NCBI RefSeq assembly: GCF_003201775.1
Contig: NZ_QJJZ01000003.1
Coordinates: forward strand, 1 to 64,000
Origin: Arenibacter sp. ARW7G5Y1
GTDB taxonomy: Bacteria > Bacteroidota > Bacteroidia > Flavobacteriales > Flavobacteriaceae
Reading direction: 5' to 3'
Length of the DNA: 64,000 nt
In this document: positions 35,971-43,732 of the stretch, one piece after another
How the letters are laid out: each line of letters begins with the position of its first letter
Position numbering within the stretch: the stretch's first letter is position 1
Notes under the pieces: model-generated
Database searches by the model: none
The model's input: only the letters and a program-made list of their open reading frames with translations
Told to the model about the DNA's origin: nothing
Program-made: the position numbers and the translations under genes

Positions 35971-35984
35971 GAATAAATATTCGA
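35971..35984. promoter_or_regulatory. TetR operator candidate O2 (hydrolase)
   Basis: GAATAAATATTCGA is the exact reverse complement of the core of O1 at 35340-35353. It lies 20 bases after the TetR stop and 41 bases before the hydrolase start. Confidence 0.7.
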
Positions 35985-36024
35985 TAATAAAGCAATCTAT
36001 GTCCTTTGATGGCAAAAAACATAT

Positions 36025-37164
36025 ATGGATCACTTAAAAAAAATACTGAAAAAAATGAGTATAATTATTGGAAGCGGACTTTTCATATTAATCGTAATTG
36101 GGGTCCTATTTTTGTATGTAAGCCCAGAGTTTGGAGGTACTCCCACTTTGGAGCAGAAAACGATCTTTCTTAAATCGCCCAACTATAAGGATGGTAAGTT
36201 CGTCAATAAGGGCCATGTTAAGTTGGATATGAGTATGCGTGATATGGGGAAGAGTTTGGCAGGCTACTTTGGTGCCTCACCCCACACCAAACCCGGTTTG
36301 GATATTCCCGTGGAGAAATTGGATTCATTGGATATTGTGGAATACCAAGACAGTACCCGGCTTATTTGGTTTGGACATTCTGCTTTTTTATTACAAACGA
36401 ACAACAAAACTATTTTAATCGACCCTATGTTCGGAAAGGTCCCTGCTCCACACCCTATGTTGGGAAGCAATAGATTTAGTAGGGAACTGCCCATAGCCGT
36501 GGAAAAACTTCCTAGGATAGATGCCGTCATTATTTCCCATGACCACTACGATCATTTGGACTATGGTTCCATACAGAAACTAAAGGAGAAGGTGAATATG
36601 TTTTATACCCCCTTAGGGGTAGGGGCACACCTGCAAAAATGGGGAGTGGAAAAAGAGCGAATTGTAGAGCTGGATTGGTGGGAGGAAGCTACCCACGAGG
36701 GATTAATTTTCAGATGTACCCCGGCACAGCATTTTTCTGGAAGGGGTTTTTCCGATAGGGCCAATACCTTATGGAGTTCTTGGATAGTACAATCGGAAAC
36801 CGAAAATATTTTCTTTAGCGGAGACAGTGGTTACGGCCCACATTTTAAGGAAATAGGGGACAAGTACGGTCCTTTTGATTTTGCGATGATAGAATGCGGA
36901 CAGTACAATGAGATGTGGCCGGATATTCATATGTTCCCTGAGGAGACGGCCCAGGCAGGACTGGATGTAAGGGCCAACCGGATTATGCCCATTCACTGGG
37001 GAGCCTTTAAATTGGCAATGCATCCCTGGACAGAACCTGTAGAACGCTTAGCCAAAAAAGCAAAAGAACTTAATCTGGATTTGGTTACTCCGCGAATTGG
37101 AGAATTTATAAATATCGACCAATTGGAAGTTCGCACTACGGAATGGTGGAAAAAATCGCTTTGA
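36025..37164 (+). CDS. Membrane-anchored metallo-beta-lactamase-fold hydrolase (NAPE-PLD/UlaG-like)
   Basis: 379 residues with one N-terminal membrane helix (about 12-32). The MBL zinc motif is H172-D-H174-Y-D176-H177; WFGHSAFLLQT before it and ECGQYNEMWPDIHMFPEE and MPIHWGAFKLA after it are typical of the NAPE-PLD / outer-membrane-protein-romA group. These hydrolyse phosphodiesters or lactones. It probably sits in the periplasm. Likely controlled by the TetR gene in front through the shared operator. Confidence 0.88.
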   Translation: MDHLKKILKKMSIIIGSGLFILIVIGVLFLYVSPEFGGTPTLEQKTIFLKSPNYKDGKFVNKGHVKLDMSMRDMGKSLAGYFGASPHTKPGLDIPVEKLDSLDIVEYQDSTRLIWFGHSAFLLQTNNKTILIDPMFGKVPAPHPMLGSNRFSRELPIAVEKLPRIDAVIISHDHYDHLDYGSIQKLKEKVNMFYTPLGVGAHLQKWGVEKERIVELDWWEEATHEGLIFRCTPAQHFSGRGFSDRANTLWSSWIVQSETENIFFSGDSGYGPHFKEIGDKYGPFDFAMIECGQYNEMWPDIHMFPEETAQAGLDVRANRIMPIHWGAFKLAMHPWTEPVERLAKKAKELNLDLVTPRIGEFINIDQLEVRTTEWWKKSL

Positions 37165-37504
37165 GCCGAGATTCTATTGTAAAGCCTGCCATAAGTGCGG
37201 GACAGCAGCCGAGCGTTGGACAATTTTTAAATCTGTTCAGGAAAAAGTTAAAGGCAGATTTAACTATTGAGGGTATGCCCCTGCCCGCCAGTTGTGCCAA
37301 TGTTCCGATGCTTAATGTTTGTGTTTTGGTCCCATCCTTTAATGATATGGCAGATAGGGTTGCCTTGGCTACCTGCCTTCCCGTTAGAGCGGTTATTGAT
37401 GTAGTGGTATAAACCCCATATGGGGCTTTGCTGCCCGGCATTGTTTGAGCCAACAAATCCCATTTTGGCTTATTAATAGATTCCCACTTTGTTCTCCCGG
37501 ACAT
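37136..37504 (-). CDS. Hypothetical protein, weak call
   Basis: An open minus-strand frame of 122 codons (MSGRTKWESINKPKWDLL...) that overlaps the end of the hydrolase gene by 29 bases. It fills most of an otherwise empty 507-base gap before the next gene. Codon choice is not alien, but it lacks homology that I recognise, has no clear promoter box, and a competing plus-strand frame is open too. It may be a spurious frame or a decayed gene. Confidence 0.2.
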   Translation of the reverse strand: MSGRTKWESINKPKWDLLAQTMPGSKAPYGVYTTTSITALTGRQVAKATLSAISLKDGTKTQTLSIGTLAQLAGRGIPSIVKSAFNFFLNRFKNCPTLGCCPALMAGFTIESRLKAIFSTIP

Positions 37505-37671
37505 TTAACAACAGGTTTGTGTATTCGTTTTTGTATTGTGGTATGCATTGATTTTAAATTGAAAGCAATGGCATGTTCCTGCGACCAACACTAAGAAGAA
37601 AATGCCAATTGCGGTTAAGGTGCTGCAATTTATGGATGTATAATAAGTATTTGAAAAACGAGTAGCGGTTT

Positions 37672-38532
37672 ATGGAATTTATAGGGCATACCAAAGAGTA
37701 TCTTTTTTTGGGAACTATTGATAGTCATAGTTGTGATATCTTAAAGGAACATATTGAAAGTAGCCTCACTATTTTGTGGTTTCAATCTGATGCCAATATT
37801 CTTATTATTGATGGAAAGGAAGAAGTATTTTCCAAAAATCAAATTGTTTTTTTAACGGAGTTCCATCAAATAGTCCCCAAGAAAATTGGAGAAATTCGAC
37901 TTTTGAGGTTCAATAGGCCTTTTTACTGCATACTGGACCATGATAGCGAAGTAGGTTGTAAGGGAATCCTATTTTTTGGCGCTTCCCAACTCCCCGTGAT
38001 TACCCTTGTCCAAGAAGATTATCAAAAGTTTGATACGCTTTGGCAAATGTTTACTATAGAAATGACGTCCAATGATAATTTGCAGATAGATATGCTGCAA
38101 ATGATGTTAAAGAGGTACCTGATATTGTGTGCCAGACGCTATAAAAATCAGAAAAACTATCCTTCGGGGCACAATGAAACCGACCTTGTCAGGGAATTCA
38201 ATTTTCTGGTTGAACAGCATTTTAGAACAAAGCACAGCGTTGCGGATTATGCGGATTTACTATTTAAATCCCCTAAGACGATCTCCAATATTTTTTCAAA
38301 AATGGGTTCCAAATCTCCCTTGAAATATATCCATGACCGGATAGCGCTGGAAGCCAGGCGCATGCTGTACTATACGGATAAGCCCGTCAAGGAAGTAGCT
38401 TACCAACTTGGATTTGATGATATCCAGGCTTTTAGCCGATTTTTTAAGAAACAAGAGGGGATTTCCCCTTCGGAATATAAAGAAAAAGGAAATTTGGGAA
38501 CAATTGCCAATTCTTCGGGAATTACTACCTAA
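37672..38532 (+). CDS. AraC-family regulator
   Basis: 286 residues. An N-terminal cupin-like sensor part (LTILWFQSDANILIIDGKEEVFSKNQIVFL) and a C-terminal double HTH: TKHSVADYADLLFKSPKTIS and KPVKEVAYQLGFDDIQAFSRFFKKQEGISPSEYK. It lies 67 bases before the AhpD-like gene, which has its own promoter box, followed by an OsmC gene; control of these two peroxide-related genes is a reasonable guess. Confidence 0.88.
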   Translation: MEFIGHTKEYLFLGTIDSHSCDILKEHIESSLTILWFQSDANILIIDGKEEVFSKNQIVFLTEFHQIVPKKIGEIRLLRFNRPFYCILDHDSEVGCKGILFFGASQLPVITLVQEDYQKFDTLWQMFTIEMTSNDNLQIDMLQMMLKRYLILCARRYKNQKNYPSGHNETDLVREFNFLVEQHFRTKHSVADYADLLFKSPKTISNIFSKMGSKSPLKYIHDRIALEARRMLYYTDKPVKEVAYQLGFDDIQAFSRFFKKQEGISPSEYKEKGNLGTIANSSGITT

Positions 38533-38553
38533 CAAAACCCTTCTTTCCGATTG

Positions 38554-38561
38554 CATCTTTG
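38554..38561 (+). promoter_or_regulatory. -7 box variant CATCTTTG before the AhpD-like gene
   Basis: Same 8-mer as before csp and cotH, 38 bases before the start at 38600. Confidence 0.45.
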
Positions 38562-38599
38562 CATTGTCAAAATAAAGTATAACTAAAAAAAATAAGACA

Positions 38600-39148
38600 A
38601 TGGAAAGATTTCAAGTACCAACTAGGGAAGATGTATCAACAGACAATCAGGCAATTTTCGACAATCTGAAAAAGGCCGTAGGATTCGTTCCCAATTTATA
38701 TGCCTATTACGCAAAGAACGAGACTGCCTTAGGGGATTACCTAACATTACAGAATAGGAAAACTACATTAAAAGCAAAGGAAAAGGAAGTCATCAATCTA
38801 GTAGTGAGTCAGTTCAATGGATGTAATTATTGTTTATCCGCCCATACCCAAATTGGTAAAATGAACGGCTTTACCGAAGATCAGATTTTAGAGATAAGAA
38901 CGGGTGCTGCCAGTTTTGATGATAAACTGCATGCTTTGGCAAAGTTTGTCCTATCTACAGTGGAGAACAAGGGAAAAGCCAGTGAAAAAGTGAAAGAGGA
39001 ATTCTTTGCTGCCGGTTATACGGAGGCCAATATGATAGATGTGGTTATAGTAATCGGTGATAAAACCATTAGTAATTTTATTCACAATTTGGCGGATTTT
39101 AAAATTGATTTCCCATTAGCGGAAGAGCTACGGACAGCAGCTCTATAA
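38600..39148 (+). CDS. Carboxymuconolactone decarboxylase / AhpD-like peroxidase
   Basis: 182 residues of the AhpD/CMD fold. The redox centre is C75-N-Y-C78 with H82 (NGCNYCLSAHT), the pattern of alkylhydroperoxidases rather than of true decarboxylases. It probably reduces organic peroxides or acts as a dithiol reductant. The OsmC gene follows after 70 bases on the same strand, giving a two-gene thiol-peroxidase set behind an AraC regulator. Confidence 0.88.
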   Translation: MERFQVPTREDVSTDNQAIFDNLKKAVGFVPNLYAYYAKNETALGDYLTLQNRKTTLKAKEKEVINLVVSQFNGCNYCLSAHTQIGKMNGFTEDQILEIRTGAASFDDKLHALAKFVLSTVENKGKASEKVKEEFFAAGYTEANMIDVVIVIGDKTISNFIHNLADFKIDFPLAEELRTAAL

Positions 39149-39218
39149 ATCAATAGTAGTCAATAAACACCTTATTGAAGATAATAACGACATAGGGTCA
39201 AAAAAAACAAGAATCAAA

Positions 39219-39641
39219 ATGAGTACAAAAATAAATATTAAGAACTTGCCCCTCGGCTACCAATCAGTAATAAGCAATGGAAAACATGCAATACTAGGGG
39301 ATGAGCCCGTTTCCTCCAAAGGCACGGATTTAGGATTTTCCCCAGTGGAATTGTTATTGGCAGGAATCTCTATGTGTAAAGTAGCTACTATACGAAATGT
39401 TGCCAGAAGAAAAGGCTGGGAAATTGGGGAGGTGGATGCCCAATTGGAACAAAAGGCAGTACGCCAACCCAACGGCACCTTTAAAACCACAGTAGCCTCC
39501 AATATCCAAATTCAGGGAAATATCACCGAGGAACAAAGGGACTTATTGGTGCAGGAGGCGGATAATTGTTATGTTACCAGACTGGTCAGGGGAGAATGGG
39601 AATTTCTTGAGTCGGTTCCCTTGGAGCCTGTGGAGGCCTGA
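39219..39641 (+). CDS. OsmC/Ohr-family hydroperoxide reductase
   Basis: 140 residues with the OsmC fold; the two redox cysteines are C53 (GISMCKVATIRNVA) and C117 (EADNCYVTR). Such proteins reduce organic hydroperoxides with lipoylated partners. The arrangement after the AhpD-like gene is consistent with a shared transcript ending at the terminator 39670-39703. Confidence 0.88.
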   Translation: MSTKINIKNLPLGYQSVISNGKHAILGDEPVSSKGTDLGFSPVELLLAGISMCKVATIRNVARRKGWEIGEVDAQLEQKAVRQPNGTFKTTVASNIQIQGNITEEQRDLLVQEADNCYVTRLVRGEWEFLESVPLEPVEA

Positions 39642-39669
39642 CCAATATTGCAACATTTATAAAATTAAG

Positions 39670-39703
39670 TGGCCCCGGTGTTTTCATCGGGGTTACTTTT
39701 TTA
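39670..39703 (+). terminator. Terminator after the OsmC gene
   Basis: CCCCGGTG (39673-39680) pairs with CATCGGGG (39685-39692) around a TTTT loop, with ACTTTTTT behind it. Confidence 0.8.
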
Positions 39704-39831
39704 TACACACCATATGTGCACAAAAGAAAGGTAGGGTATTAAATGTTTTTTTGGGATCAATGAAAAAGGGTAATTTATTTGGTAGAACAATTGTACTGTT
39801 TAACTTAGTTGTCAAATAAATTCCATTTAGT

Positions 39832-40935
39832 ATGAAAAGGTTCAAAGCACTGGACGTGTTCCGCGGATTGACTATTTGCCTAATGATAATCGTTAATACC
39901 GCTGGAGATTGGGATCTTACCTTCGCTCCGCTGTTACATGCCAAGTGGAATGGGTTTACGCCGACCGATTTGGTCTTTCCGTCCTTTTTATTTGCTGTAG
40001 GAAACGCTTTTGCATTTGTTAAGACCAGATGGGCCGATAAACCCCTTTCGGAAGTTTTTCAAAAGATTATAAAAAGGACCTTAATTATTTTTTTATTGGG
40101 CTTTATAATGTATTGGTTCCCCTTTGTATCATGGACAGATTCCGGGGAACTGGCTTTTGTTCCTTTTAGTGAAACGAGGATATTGGGAGTATTACAGCGA
40201 ATAGCGATTTGTTATTTTATTGGCGCAACCATGATTTATTTTCTTACCAACCGCCAGCTCATCATCACATCTGTAATTATTCTACTGGGATATTGGGGGT
40301 TGTTGAGTGCCTTTGGCGATTATACCTTAGAGGGCAACCTGGTACGAACCTTTGATAGGTTACTTCTTGGCGATAGCCATCTTTATGGTGGTGAAGGACT
40401 TCCGTTCGATCCTGAAGGGCTCTTAAGTACGTTGCCGGCCATCTGTAATGTGATAGCCGGGTATCTTGTTGGGAAGTATGTTATTCAAGGGGGTATTAGT
40501 TACGAAAAATTGGCAAAAATGCTAATGATAGCTTCAGGATTATTGGCCGTTGCGTACTTGTGGAACTTGAGTTTTCCTGTCAATAAAAAGCTATGGACAA
40601 GTTCGTTTGTGATTCTCACTATTGGTCTCGACATTATTGTGTTGTCCGTTCTTATTTATGCTATCGACTTTATTAAGAAGCCGATAAACTTTAATTTTTT
40701 CGAAATCTTTGGAAAGAATCCCCTCTTCATTTATCTATTGTCTGAATATTTGGCAATAAGCTTACTTTTTGTACGGGTAAATGACAATCAAAGTTTATAC
40801 AATTATATCTACGAAAAAGGTTTTAGTTGGTTCGGACCCTATTATGGGTCATTTGCCTTTGCCTTTGTATTCATGTTCGTATGTTGGCTGATAGGTCTTT
40901 GGTTGGACAAAAAGAAGATTTATATTAAGGTCTGA
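39832..40935 (+). CDS. HGSNAT/NagX-type acyltransferase-like membrane protein (DUF5009-like)
   Basis: 367 residues, about ten membrane helices. The opening RFKALDVFRGLTICLMIIVN followed by WNGFTPTDLVFPSFLFAVG is the signature of the heparan-alpha-glucosaminide N-acetyltransferase / NagX family, where the histidine and aspartate region around HAKWNGFTPTD is thought to move an acetyl group across the membrane. It probably modifies a periplasmic amino sugar, for example in cell-wall recycling. Monocistronic. Confidence 0.85.
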   Translation: MKRFKALDVFRGLTICLMIIVNTAGDWDLTFAPLLHAKWNGFTPTDLVFPSFLFAVGNAFAFVKTRWADKPLSEVFQKIIKRTLIIFLLGFIMYWFPFVSWTDSGELAFVPFSETRILGVLQRIAICYFIGATMIYFLTNRQLIITSVIILLGYWGLLSAFGDYTLEGNLVRTFDRLLLGDSHLYGGEGLPFDPEGLLSTLPAICNVIAGYLVGKYVIQGGISYEKLAKMLMIASGLLAVAYLWNLSFPVNKKLWTSSFVILTIGLDIIVLSVLIYAIDFIKKPINFNFFEIFGKNPLFIYLLSEYLAISLLFVRVNDNQSLYNYIYEKGFSWFGPYYGSFAFAFVFMFVCWLIGLWLDKKKIYIKV

Positions 40936-41009
40936 GCTTAACTTGTTTCGGTACAGGAGAATATTTAAGCCAAACAGCAAAATCAACCTGGCTAAATAAG
41001 TTAAAATTA

Positions 41010-41121
41010 TTAGCCTTCTTTATAGGAGCGGTCCAGCACAATCCAGACCTTGTGCCCATAACTGTTTTTAAAAACTTTTACCTCTCCATTACGCGTATGG
41101 ATAGGCGTTATTATATTTTAA
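41010..41121 (-). pseudogene. Coding-like tail without a start codon
   Basis: On the minus strand the frame from about 41121 to the TAA at 41010-41012 reads ...HTRNGEVKVFKNSYGHKV then WIVLDRSYKEG. It looks like protein but has no ATG, GTG or TTG start after the preceding stop, which falls at the end of the ArsC-like gene. It may be the 3' end of a lost gene or chance. Confidence 0.25.
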
Positions 41122-41482
41122 TTATATCCGTAGGGGTTTCTACCAAGATGGTCATTTTACCACGGATGGCAATGGGCTGTTTCATGATTTCAGGGTTGTG
41201 CCTTATCATTTTTATCCAGTCGTCGGCAGATAATTCATGGGGTTCAAAATGGGCTTTATAGGCCGGATGTTCCTGGTTTACCAAGTCTTTGACCTCCATA
41301 TTTAATTTATCGGCCAATTCCGCGATTTGGGTCCCGGTCAAGGGAACCTTTAAAATGTCAATTTCAAATACTGGCAATCCTTCTGCTTTGGCATAGGCCA
41401 AGGTTTGTTTGGCCCTTGTAGACTTGGAACTGTAATAAAGGGTTATCTGTCTTTCCGAGGTAGCTATTTCTCCCATATTCAT
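41111..41482 (-). CDS. ArsC/Spx-like thioredoxin-fold protein lacking the catalytic cysteine
   Basis: 123 residues (a second ATG two codons in is equally possible). The fold matches arsenate reductase family proteins: QITLYYSSKSTRAKQTLAYA, IDILKVPLTGTQIAEL, the region around QEHPAYK, and MKQPIAIRGKMTIL at the end. The CX5R cysteine of ArsC is replaced (SSKSTR), so it cannot reduce arsenate by the known route. It may be a regulator or adaptor. A 71-residue gene lies 21 bases upstream on the same strand. Confidence 0.75.
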   Translation of the reverse strand: MNMGEIATSERQITLYYSSKSTRAKQTLAYAKAEGLPVFEIDILKVPLTGTQIAELADKLNMEVKDLVNQEHPAYKAHFEPHELSADDWIKMIRHNPEIMKQPIAIRGKMTILVETPTDIIKI

Positions 41483-41503
41483 TTTTTTAGAATTGTCTTT
41501 GTC

Positions 41504-41719
41504 CTACCCATTTTTTTTATGGGTCTCCAAATGATGTTTTATCAACTGCTTTAAACTCTCTAAATAATCCTTTAAATCTTCCTTGTTTACGTGCGGATGA
41601 CGTTTTGCGGGAATGGTCAAAGGATTTTCATCCAAGGAACGATATAGCTCGGGATAATTGGTCTCTATATCGGCAGTGAGCTGTGAAATCTCGCCTAATA
41701 CTTTTCTTAAATCATTCAT
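41504..41719 (-). CDS. Small conserved-looking cytoplasmic protein
   Basis: 71 residues: MNDLRKVLGEISQLTADIE then NYPELYRSLDENPLTIP and a charged helical C-terminus (KEDLKDYLESLKQLIKHHLE). No signal peptide or membrane helix. It lies 21 bases in front of the ArsC-like gene and is probably cotranscribed. I recall similar short proteins in Flavobacteriaceae but know no function. Confidence 0.6.
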   Translation of the reverse strand: MNDLRKVLGEISQLTADIETNYPELYRSLDENPLTIPAKRHPHVNKEDLKDYLESLKQLIKHHLETHKKNG

Positions 41720-42122
41720 TGTAAAATAGTATGGATTGCAACTATAAAGATAATGAAGTTTTTAGTTTTAAATCCTGACGATGGTCATGTAAATCTTAAT
41801 TGTTCCATGGTAAATTAATAGGAAATCAAAACCACCGCATAGTATATACGGATTTGGATTAGGGCATGGAATCCAAGGTTCCAGTTTATCCGAAGTTGCG
41901 TTCTTTCATTCCAAGGGTTTTAAAAGACTTATGCTACACGCATATTGGGTTAATTTTTTGGAACCCCCGATATTCGGGACAATTCAATTATATTTATGAA
42001 TCAAGAATATTTACACGACTAGAAGCAAATTTACCAGTTTATAATAAAAATGTCACCGGCCTGTATTGTCACTTTACTGTTACAAAACTTGGCGCCGGTA
42101 TAACAACTAAAAACACGTAATA
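41720..42122. other. Gene-free stretch before the MDR gene
   Basis: 403 bases. A plus-strand frame of 84 codons (41866-42120) is open but looks random in composition. I see no clear promoter box, hairpin or repeat beyond the palindromic CCCCGATATTCGGG near 41966. Confidence 0.5.
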
Positions 42123-43136
42123 ATGAAAGCGATAGGATTTAAAAAATCATTGCCCATTTCTGAAAAAGATAGTTTTATAGCCTTTGAAACCGAAAGGCCA
42201 ACTCCTACAGGATATGACCTATTGGTTAGAATTGAAGCCATTTCGGTGAATCCGGTGGATTTTAAAATTAGACAAAATGCCGCTAAGGATACAGTATTGG
42301 ACACTCCTAAAATTATTGGATGGGATGCGGTGGGAACCGTGGAGGCCAAGGGCGATAAAGCTTCAAAATTTGAGGTAGGGGACCAGGTGTATTATGCAGG
42401 GGACATTACCAGAAGTGGTTGTAATGCCGAATATCAGCTTATAGATGAACGGATTGTTGGGCACAAACCTAAAAATTTGAGTGTTCCGGAAGCAGCGGCC
42501 ATGCCATTGACAAGCTTAACTGCCTATGAAGCGTTGTTGGACCGGATTGGGATCGACCCTGAAAAGGACATCGGTAAATCGGTTTTGATCATAGCAGGTG
42601 CTGGCGGGGTTGGCTCCATTGCCATACAATTGGCCAAAAAATTGTGCAAGCTTACAGTTATCGCCACTGCTTCACGGGAAGATTCCGTAACCTGGTGTAA
42701 AGATTTAGGTGCAGACTATGTGGTGAACCATCACAATCTAAAGGAAGAATTGGAAAGAATTGGACACGGCCAGGTTAATTATGTATTGGATTTTGCGGAT
42801 TTGGAGGGTTATTGGGAATTGGCAGTGGATATAATTAAGCCCCAGGGGCACATTGTCTCCATTACGGGGAGCAGTAAACCGTTGAATTTAAACTTGTTAA
42901 AAAACAAGAGTGTAACTTTTTCTTGGGAATTTATGTACACCCGATCCATGTTCACTACAGAGGATATAGAACGCCAGCACGAAATCTTGAACCATATGGC
43001 CCAATTATTGGATGAAGGGACTTTAAAAACCACTCTGACCACTACACTTTACGGGTTTACGGTGGAAAATTTAAAGACCGCACATGAAATGCAGGAATCA
43101 GGTAAAACTATCGGTAAAACGGTAATTTTATTTTAA
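42123..43136 (+). CDS. Zinc-type alcohol dehydrogenase family MDR oxidoreductase
   Basis: 337 residues. MDR GroES-like N-terminus (AISVNPVDFKIRQ) and Rossmann motif GAGGVGSIAIQLAKKL at about 160-175. NAEYQLIDERIVGHKPKNLS is typical of the zinc-binding ADH / quinone-reductase-like group (TIGR02817 type) that reduces carbonyls or quinones with NADPH. It is a clear paralogue of the gene at 50132 (MKAIG(F/Y)K start, YAGDxTR motif). The RidA gene follows after 42 bases. Confidence 0.87.
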   Translation: MKAIGFKKSLPISEKDSFIAFETERPTPTGYDLLVRIEAISVNPVDFKIRQNAAKDTVLDTPKIIGWDAVGTVEAKGDKASKFEVGDQVYYAGDITRSGCNAEYQLIDERIVGHKPKNLSVPEAAAMPLTSLTAYEALLDRIGIDPEKDIGKSVLIIAGAGGVGSIAIQLAKKLCKLTVIATASREDSVTWCKDLGADYVVNHHNLKEELERIGHGQVNYVLDFADLEGYWELAVDIIKPQGHIVSITGSSKPLNLNLLKNKSVTFSWEFMYTRSMFTTEDIERQHEILNHMAQLLDEGTLKTTLTTTLYGFTVENLKTAHEMQESGKTIGKTVILF

Positions 43137-43178
43137 GTCACTCTGGCAACAGTTTTATTTTCAAAAATTACTTTTGTA

Positions 43179-43676
43179 ATGGATCGATCAAAAAAAAATG
43201 AGAGAATGACCATTGAGGAAAAATTGGAGAGCTTGGGCATTGTATTGCCCAAAGTAGCACCTAGAGGGGTGGGGAATTATGTTTCTTGGACCATTAGTAA
43301 TAATACCCTTTACACCTCTGGTCAGTTACCTTGGAAAGATGGGGAGTTCGGAATTTTGGCCTATACCGGTAGGGTGGGGAGCCATCTGAGTATAGAGGAG
43401 GGGTATAACTGTGCCCGTATTTGTGCCATTAACGCCATAGCTCAACTAAAGGACGCTGTAAAAGACCTGGAAAGGGTGAAAAAAATTATCCGCTTGGATT
43501 GCCATATACAGGCCGCCGAGGGGTTTAAAGATCATTCAGATGTTCTGGATGGGGCTTCCGATGTCATGAACCAGGTGTTTGGGGCAAGAGGGATCCACAC
43601 CCGATCGGCCATAGGTATTTATCAATCGCCATTGGATGTACCGGTAATAGTATATGTAATTGCCGAGATAGAGTAA
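43179..43676 (+). CDS. RidA/YjgF-family protein
   Basis: 165 residues from ATG 43179; a second ATG at 43206 is also possible. SGQLPWKDGEFG and AIGIYQSPLDVPVIVYVIAEIE are typical. RidA proteins hydrolyse reactive enamine/imine intermediates or work as related detoxifying enzymes; the longer C-terminal half fits the RidA-2 subgroup. The catalytic arginine of canonical RidA is not evident to me. It probably shares a transcript with the MDR gene. Confidence 0.83.
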   Translation: MDRSKKNERMTIEEKLESLGIVLPKVAPRGVGNYVSWTISNNTLYTSGQLPWKDGEFGILAYTGRVGSHLSIEEGYNCARICAINAIAQLKDAVKDLERVKKIIRLDCHIQAAEGFKDHSDVLDGASDVMNQVFGARGIHTRSAIGIYQSPLDVPVIVYVIAEIE

Positions 43677-43732
43677 GTATAATTTCGATCTTTGGTTTTA
43701 AATGATAGGACTCAATTGAATTGTCTAAAACA

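Noticed and set aside
37143-37412. Plus-strand 89-codon frame after the hydrolase
   Set aside because: Starts inside the hydrolase gene and competes with an equally open minus-strand frame; no features of a real protein.
41111-41482. Arsenate reductase arsC
   Set aside because: The catalytic CX5R cysteine is missing and there are no ars genes nearby.
41866-42120. 84-codon frame ahead of the MDR gene
   Set aside because: Random-looking composition, no promoter box, ends at the next gene's start.
42123-43676. Biosynthetic gene cluster
   Set aside because: MDR and RidA form a small unit; no synthase, carrier or tailoring set is present here or in the 50-57 kb island.
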